Part shown: positions 5,954 to 9,993 of the stretch, piece by piece
Position numbering within the stretch: position 1 is the stretch's first letter
Layout: each line of letters starts with the position of its first letter
From: Desulfovibrio sp. UBA2564
GTDB lineage: Bacteria; Desulfobacterota; Desulfovibrionia; Desulfovibrionales; Desulfovibrionaceae
DNA: 9,993 nucleotides
Direction: 5' to 3'
Assembly (NCBI GenBank): GCA_002340305.1
Contig: DDLU01000259.1
Location: 1-9,993, forward strand
The notes under the pieces: model-generated
Seen by the model: only the letters and a program-made list of their open reading frames with translations
The model's database searches: none
What the model was told of the DNA's origin: nothing
Translations under genes and position numbers: made by a program

Positions 5954-6541
5954 TTAAGAACCACCGGGCCATGCCTGTGTGATTTGCGGTTTGATCTTCT
6001 GAAAAATGGATACAGCCTGTTTTACTGCCTCGACGGATGCTGTTGATGACGTTGTAGCCCCGGCAATTCCTTCGATGCTTCCGCCTTTGGATGTGAGTTC
6101 TACATCCATGGAGTGGTCTTTAAACTGACTGGTGAAACCGTGTCCGGCAATCCTTGCACCGATACCGGGAGTCTCCTTCATGGTAGTAATGGCGATTCCT
6201 GAAAGATTTTCTCCACTAAGATTGAATCCTACCATAACTCCAACTTCACCGCCGTGACCTTTGGTGAAAGTTTCCAAAGCAACGCCAAGAAGCAGCCCCT
6301 CTTTAAGGGCCGGGAAGACAGTTACCCGCTCCTCGGTGCCGTGGACGGTGAATTTCATACGGTCTGTAACCGGGGAGTTATCGAATCCGCTCAGAACTTG
6401 GTTGATGGCAGGGCCTTGAACATAGGTCAGCACCTGTTCTTCAATGCGGCTCTCTGTGGCTTCCTTCAAGCCGGCAAGAGTAACGCTGAACATTCCGCAG
6501 ATCAGAGTCAGTACTGCGATCATTTTTAAGCCTTCTTTCAT
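5954..6541 (-). CDS. rnfG: FMN-bearing subunit RnfG
   Basis: A 195-residue protein with one N-terminal membrane anchor (residues about 7-24) and an extracytoplasmic FMN-binding domain. RnfG carries FMN bound covalently to a Thr through a phosphoester. The site here is GIAGATTSS with Thr163 as the likely acceptor. The residue before GAT is Ala rather than the usual Ser or Thr, but the Gly-Ala-Thr core is intact. Upstream, TTMKETPGIGARI (119-131) matches the conserved region that packs around the flavin. The ATG overlaps the rnfD stop in an ATGA, and GGAG lies six bases upstream. In this complex RnfG is the most likely electron donor or acceptor for the periplasmic decaheme cytochrome encoded at the operon start. 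Attachment of FMN needs ApbE, which is not encoded in this window. Confidence 0.96.
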   Translation of the reverse strand: MKEGLKMIAVLTLICGMFSVTLAGLKEATESRIEEQVLTYVQGPAINQVLSGFDNSPVTDRMKFTVHGTEERVTVFPALKEGLLLGVALETFTKGHGGEVGVMVGFNLSGENLSGIAITTMKETPGIGARIAGHGFTSQFKDHSMDVELTSKGGSIEGIAGATTSSTASVEAVKQAVSIFQKIKPQITQAWPGGS

Positions 6542-7518
6542 GACCGGCTCCTAACGTGAATGCTGGTTATGCCACCGAATGGTCCGGGTTTGATTTTATC
6601 GATGAGTGGAGTCATCAGGTTGGCAAGAAGAATGGCAAAAGGCACACCGTCCGGGTACATGCCGTAAATCCTGATAATGACCAGCAGTACTCCTCCGATA
6701 AATCCGTAGATCAGCATTGGAGTATGTCCGGTAGGTGATGACGGACCGTCCGTTGCCAGGAAGAATGCCCCGAAAAGGGTTGCTCCGCAGAGCAGGTGAT
6801 ATTCCGGTGAAGCATATTCAAAGGGATCGATAAAATAGAATATTGCAGCGGTGGCAGCAACCCCGGCAATGAAGGCAAATGGAATGTCCGGTCTGATAAT
6901 TTTGCGGGCCAGCATGTAAATGCCGCCCAGTACAATTGCTCCGGTCTGCACCGCTCCTGTTCCGCCCAGCTGAAAACCAAGCAGTAAAGATTTAATGGGA
7001 TACTCATCAAGTGTTTCAGGACCGAAATTCTTTAGCTGGCTCAGCGGGTAAGTAAGCTCCGAGGCGAGCATGGTCATGTCAAAATCCATGAGATCGGGCC
7101 ATGATACAGTGAGCACTGCCCAGCCGACAAGTGGAACACAGAGAGGGTTGGTCCCCTGTCCTCCGAAAATCATGCGGCCCATGAAAATTGAGATGAAGCT
7201 GCCAGCTACAACCAGCCACCATGGTGCTGCCGGGGGAATCAGGAAGCCGAAAAGAAGTCCGTAAAGCAGGGCGGTGTAGTTGTCTGCTTCAATTTCACGT
7301 TTCATGAAATATAGGCAGATTGTTTCGGTTAGCACCGCTGTGAAGCAGGAAAGTGCAAGCACCCGAACCGCCGGCATTTGATAATGCCAGACAGCAAAGG
7401 CCGCAGCAGGCAGCAGTGCGATGATGGTCCCCAGTGCATCCTGTTTGAATGTCCTTCCGCAATGGGCATGGGGAGGAACGGAGACGGTGAATACGGGGGA
7501 TCCGCTTAATGGCTTCAT
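6538..7518 (-). CDS. rnfD: Ion-translocating membrane subunit RnfD
   Basis: A 326-residue polytopic protein with about nine to ten hydrophobic helices, normal for RnfD. Family landmarks include FGGQGTNPLCVPLVG (118-132; usually GxxHNPFNPAxxG), the Gly-rich GFQLGGTGAVQTGA loop (181-194) and ATDGPSSPTG near the C-terminus (255-264; usually ATDPVTSP). RnfD normally carries covalent FMN on the Thr of an S-x-A-T-P-L type motif. The matching stretch here reads SELTYPLSQLK (153-163), which has a Tyr between Thr156 and Pro158, so the flavin site may be shifted by one residue or lost. The gene is joined to rnfC and rnfG by 4-bp ATGA overlaps, and its ribosome site GAGGA is clear. RnfD is thought to form the ion channel with RnfA, RnfE and RnfG. 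Confidence 0.95.
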   Translation of the reverse strand: MKPLSGSPVFTVSVPPHAHCGRTFKQDALGTIIALLPAAAFAVWHYQMPAVRVLALSCFTAVLTETICLYFMKREIEADNYTALLYGLLFGFLIPPAAPWWLVVAGSFISIFMGRMIFGGQGTNPLCVPLVGWAVLTVSWPDLMDFDMTMLASELTYPLSQLKNFGPETLDEYPIKSLLLGFQLGGTGAVQTGAIVLGGIYMLARKIIRPDIPFAFIAGVAATAAIFYFIDPFEYASPEYHLLCGATLFGAFFLATDGPSSPTGHTPMLIYGFIGGVLLVIIRIYGMYPDGVPFAILLANLMTPLIDKIKPGPFGGITSIHVRSRS

Positions 7519-8675
7519 TTCTGTTTCCTCAGGCCTTCAAGTATCGGTTGTGCAGCCAGTTCTTTTTTAGCCAGTCGGATATATTGCAGGATAGGCCGCT
7601 GTGCTTTGCACCAGTAGCCGCAGAGTCCGCATTCGATACAGGAGCCAATGCCATAGGCCAGAGTGTTTTCGTAAAGTCCGAATTCCGCATGGCGGGAAAT
7701 CATATTCGGTTGAAGTCGGGCAGGACAATGAATAACACATTCGCCGCAACCAACGCAGGGATTATCTTTTACTGTAGGCGTGTTAGTGGTCCGTAAAATT
7801 GTGATTGCCTGTGTGTCGGGTCCAACACCATGCTTCAAGCTATAGACAGTTTCTCCCGTCAGGGGACCCCCAAAAATTATCCGGTCATGCTCCGCAGGTC
7901 GAAATCCGGCAAGTTTGAGCAAAACGCCCACAGGTGTTCCTACCGGAGTCAGGTAAGGAGTACTCCCGATCTTCACTATGACGAGGGTTACGGGCTGGCG
8001 GCCATGAACAGTGCGTCCGATGCGGTATAGGGTTGTTGCATCAATGACGCAGACTTCTGAGGGTAGTTCTTTGCCTGTGACCTCTTTAGTAACTATTTCG
8101 GGGAGACTGTTGGGGTAGACCGGGGTAATTTCATGCCCGGTACAACCGGAAATGGTCCAATCCATCCTCCCCGGATAGGCCAGAGTGCAGGCATTGGGCG
8201 AGAGTGCCTTCTTTAGATACTGAAGGCCCGTGAGCATTATCTCATTAAATTCTTCAATCAGGATACGGTGGGCATCCATACCTAATTCGCGAGGCATGGC
8301 ATTGATAATCAACGTACAGCCTTCTTTCAGCCCACGGACATCAATCCCGTTCTCGCGCAACGCATTCAGCATGACCTGCGAATCAGCAACAGGAAATTCT
8401 GACGGCTGTGCGATCCGTGCACCTTCTTCCCTAACGGTTATGAAATCTTTTTTCACATTAGTTATAGTGCCGGAAATAGAACTGTGGACAGTCGGTTTTT
8501 TCCCGGCAGGATCAGCAGCAACAGGTTGGGCCTTGGCTACCTGCTCATTAGGCCGGACCAGAGGATCAAATCCTGTGATCTCAAGGGAGATTTCCAGAGC
8601 ACCGCCAAGCTCCTGTTCCCAAGTGTTGATTATGGGGTCGAGTTCAGAAGGCGCTAGTGAGAAAAGAGGATTCAT
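7515..8675 (-). CDS. rnfC: RnfC-type subunit with two [4Fe-4S] sites but no recognisable FMN/NADH site
   Basis: A 386-residue peripheral subunit, shorter than typical RnfC (usually above 430). The biotinyl-like N-terminal part (VHSSISGTI, 63-71), the SLBB-like middle (TLVIVKIGSTPYLTPVGTPVG, about 230-250) and FGGPLTGE (268-275) all match the family. Two ferredoxin motifs are present: C307-x2-C310-x2-C313-x3-C317-P and C346-x2-C349-x2-C352-x3-C356, the second followed by Lys rather than Pro. In canonical RnfC, FMN and NADH bind through G-x-G-G-A-G-F-P-T, N-x-x-E-C-E-P-Y and Y-P-x-G-G-(E/A)-K-Q-L. Here the first is deleted (NGIDVRGLKEG, 109-119), the second reads NAMPRELGMDAHRI (125-138), and the third YPNSLPEIV (187-195). 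It probably cannot oxidise NADH in the usual way. It lies 16 nt after the cytochrome gene and overlaps rnfD. Confidence 0.93.
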   Translation of the reverse strand: MNPLFSLAPSELDPIINTWEQELGGALEISLEITGFDPLVRPNEQVAKAQPVAADPAGKKPTVHSSISGTITNVKKDFITVREEGARIAQPSEFPVADSQVMLNALRENGIDVRGLKEGCTLIINAMPRELGMDAHRILIEEFNEIMLTGLQYLKKALSPNACTLAYPGRMDWTISGCTGHEITPVYPNSLPEIVTKEVTGKELPSEVCVIDATTLYRIGRTVHGRQPVTLVIVKIGSTPYLTPVGTPVGVLLKLAGFRPAEHDRIIFGGPLTGETVYSLKHGVGPDTQAITILRTTNTPTVKDNPCVGCGECVIHCPARLQPNMISRHAEFGLYENTLAYGIGSCIECGLCGYWCKAQRPILQYIRLAKKELAAQPILEGLRKQK

Positions 8676-8691
8676 AGTCAGTCTTCCCGCA

Positions 8692-9438
8692 TTATTTTAT
8701 ATGGCATTTAGAGCAGTCGCTGTCTTTGTATGGGCCGCGTTGCAACTCTTTGTGGCAATCCATGCACTGGTCGTGGAAGGCACTGGTTCTGTTGAGCACT
8801 AAATCTTTATCATTATTCTGGTGACATTGCCCGCAGGCTGTGAAGTCACCGGAATAGTGGCTCATGTCCTGCATTTTGTGGCAAGGAGTACAACCCTTGA
8901 GACCTGCTTCAAACATGTCGTCATGGCAGGTTATGCAGCGGTCATGGGCGGCATCGCGTACGCTGGGCACATCCGGTGAGCCTGTATTGGAGTGGCAATT
9001 ACCGCATTTTTGAGGTTCTTCTTCGATATCGGGACTATGGTGGCATGTCTGACAATCTTCATCCGCATAGTCTTCATGGGCGGCATGATCGAAGTTCAGC
9101 TTATCGAGTTCTGCGTGGTGGCATTGTACGCAGTAACTTGTATCAGGGAATGAGCGTATATGTTCACGCACATAGTCCCTGTCAAAAGCTTCGGGATGGC
9201 AGGAGCCGCAGGGTAGCGGTTCATGATCACCGGATTCGCGTTCGTGGTGGCACTTTTCGCAGGGGATTTTGTAGTCCCGGTGATGGAATATATGGTTAAA
9301 GATTACATTGCCGCCGCTGTTTTTAAAAAGGACGCGGACAGGTATTTTTTCTTTCTTTTCTGGCGATAGATAACCGGCAACAGCCAGTCCCAGGAGAACT
9401 GTAAGCATTATGATGACGGGGAAGAATTTTTTATGCAC
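8692..9438 (-). CDS. Decaheme c-type cytochrome, first gene of the rnf operon
   Basis: This 248-residue protein has ten CxxCH heme motifs, at C60, C77, C103, C129, C145, C168, C183, C202, C225 and C242. Numerous extra His residues fit bis-His ligation of the cytochrome c3/c7 kind (FNHIFHH, NFDHAAH). Residues about 4-24 (KFFPVIIMLTVLLGLAVAGYL) form an N-terminal hydrophobic segment, which acts as a signal or an uncleaved anchor, so the hemes lie in the periplasm. I choose the GTG at 9438 because AAGGA lies 8 nt upstream. An in-frame TTG at 9465 would add nine residues but has no ribosome site and would leave almost no leader. Desulfovibrio rnf operons are known to begin with a multiheme cytochrome c gene (called dhcA in some species, from memory). 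Its likely role is electron exchange between RnfG and the periplasmic cytochrome c3 pool. Confidence 0.95.
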   Translation of the reverse strand: MHKKFFPVIIMLTVLLGLAVAGYLSPEKKEKIPVRVLFKNSGGNVIFNHIFHHRDYKIPCEKCHHERESGDHEPLPCGSCHPEAFDRDYVREHIRSFPDTSYCVQCHHAELDKLNFDHAAHEDYADEDCQTCHHSPDIEEEPQKCGNCHSNTGSPDVPSVRDAAHDRCITCHDDMFEAGLKGCTPCHKMQDMSHYSGDFTACGQCHQNNDKDLVLNRTSAFHDQCMDCHKELQRGPYKDSDCSKCHIK

Positions 9439-9479
9439 CAGTGTTGTCCTTGTTTTATTAAACAATATTAAGTGTCTAT

Positions 9480-9508
9480 TGTATACTTAATGAGGGTAAA
9501 ATTGTCCA
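9480..9508 (-). promoter_or_regulatory. Sigma-70-type promoter of the rnf operon
   Basis: The minus strand reads TGGACA (9508-9503) and TATACA (9485-9480) with exactly 17 bp between, one and two mismatches from consensus. The transcript would start near 9473, about 35 nt before the GTG at 9438. This also argues against the TTG start at 9465. Confidence 0.65.
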
Positions 9509-9531
9509 GTATTAAAAGATGGCCGGTGTAA

Positions 9532-9576
9532 CCATGGCTTTGCATAATTTTCTTAAGTCCATGGCATAATAGACAC
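9532..9576. repeat. Repeated motifs upstream of the rnf promoter
   Basis: CCATGG occurs at 9532-9537 and 9559-9564, each followed by GCATAAT (9542-9548 and 9564-9570). AATAGACAC at 9568-9576 is the reverse complement of GTGTCTATT at 9472-9480, which overlaps the predicted start site. These lie at about -60 to -100 from the rnf start, where an activator might bind. The motifs are short, so chance is possible. Confidence 0.35.
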
Positions 9577-9720
9577 GTGCTTATGATAAAGCCTGCCAAT
9601 GAAATAGGCGGCTGTCTTCTTATCAGGAGAAATAAATAGTCCAATTGCACCTACTTGTCGGCAGTGACATCCTTGTGCTAACTTCCTTTTATGATGCCAT
9701 TTTCGGTGGAGGGATTTTTT

Positions 9721-9993
9721 TTGAAGTTACGTTTACTTTGTATTTCGTTAATTTTATTTGTTGTTAGCGGGTGTGTTGCTTCCAAGGAGCGGATGATTAA
9801 AGCTCAGGATGTTATGCTTTCACTGCCTGAAGTGCGTGAGCTGATTGTCGCTTATCATGAGGGCGGACAGTACGATAAGGATGTGGCAGGTAAGGCCGCA
9901 CAGGTTACCGGGGCGGTTAAGAAGGCCTTGCGGGAGCAGGTTCCATATCCGGCAGTTGTTGTGGTGGTGGAAGATGTTCTGCTTTCTACATAT
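9721..9993 (+). CDS. Putative lipoprotein, truncated by the window end
   Basis: The first 91 codons of a gene running off the window. The start is a TTG, chosen because GGAGGG (9708-9713) lies 7 nt upstream and the first residues then make a textbook lipoprotein signal: MKLR, a hydrophobic core (LLCISLILFVV), then the lipobox VSGC with C18 as the lipidated residue. The mature part begins VASKERMIKAQD and is mostly helical, then runs into a hydrophobic beta strand followed by acidic residues (PAVVVVVEDVLLSTY, 77-91). That end looks like the first strand of a HAD-type acid phosphatase (AVVxDxDETLL), but the nucleophile Asp would be Val. I treat this as a weak resemblance, because the deciding part lies outside the window. 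It is divergent from the rnf operon, with about 280 nt between start codons. Confidence 0.75.
   Translation, partial: MKLRLLCISLILFVVSGCVASKERMIKAQDVMLSLPEVRELIVAYHEGGQYDKDVAGKAAQVTGAVKKALREQVPYPAVVVVVEDVLLSTY

Noticed and set aside
5941..5964. Upstream ATG start for rnfE at 5964
   Set aside because: It would add eight residues atypical of the family and overlap rnfG, while the ATG at 5940 has GAGGG at good spacing and a canonical RnfE N-terminus.
9439..9465. TTG start for the decaheme cytochrome at 9465
   Set aside because: No ribosome site precedes it and the predicted transcript start would leave about 8 nt of leader; the GTG at 9438 has AAGGA 8 nt upstream.
9468..9650. A 60-codon minus-strand frame from a GTG start, ending just before the cytochrome gene and containing CLLCH, which looks like a heme motif
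   Set aside because: It overlaps the predicted rnf promoter, has no ribosome site and no export signal ahead of the motif; a single CxxCH in a short frame is likely chance.

Overview
The window most likely comes from a sulfate-reducing desulfobacterium of the Desulfovibrionales, probably a marine, moderate-GC Desulfovibrio or Maridesulfovibrio type. The evidence is an rnf operon led by a multiheme cytochrome c gene, which is the arrangement known from Desulfovibrio, together with AT-rich intergenic DNA. No rRNA, tRNA, CRISPR array, insertion sequence or phage gene was found.

Layout. Positions 1-192 hold the 3' end of a plus-strand gene (possibly a metallo-beta-lactamase-fold hydrolase). It converges on a small FmdB-type zinc-ribbon gene (260-469, minus) across a shared bidirectional terminator (204-237). 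Next on the minus strand is an unrecognised 330-residue protein made of about nine 22-28 residue helical repeats (577-1569), preceded by a good sigma-54 -24/-12 match and a perfect 12-bp dyad. A divergent plus-strand gene (1902-2357) encodes a small single-span membrane protein with a coiled-coil tail. It has its own sigma-70-type promoter and ends in a strong terminator (2381-2413).

The rest, 9438 down to 2412 on the minus strand, is one operon: decaheme cytochrome c, rnfC, rnfD, rnfG, rnfE, rnfA, rnfB. A -35/-10 pair with 17-bp spacing lies at 9480-9508. Most junctions are tight (4-bp ATGA overlaps or gaps of 9-16 nt), but a 169-nt, highly structured spacer separates rnfA from rnfB. A plus-strand lipoprotein gene (9721 to the window end) is divergent from the operon and is cut by the window edge.

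How the genes work together. Rnf couples ferredoxin oxidation to ion translocation. In this operon the usual NAD+ site seems to have moved. RnfC keeps its two [4Fe-4S] motifs but lacks all three signatures that bind FMN and NADH in canonical RnfC. RnfB instead carries a C-terminal, roughly 510-residue GltD/NfnB/DsrL-like FAD- and NAD(P)H-binding module. With the decaheme cytochrome on the periplasmic side, a plausible path is ferredoxin and/or NAD(P)H -> RnfB -> RnfA/RnfE iron-sulfur centre -> RnfD/RnfG flavins -> decaheme cytochrome -> periplasmic cytochrome pool. The motif losses and the fusion are read directly from the sequence; the electron path is inference.
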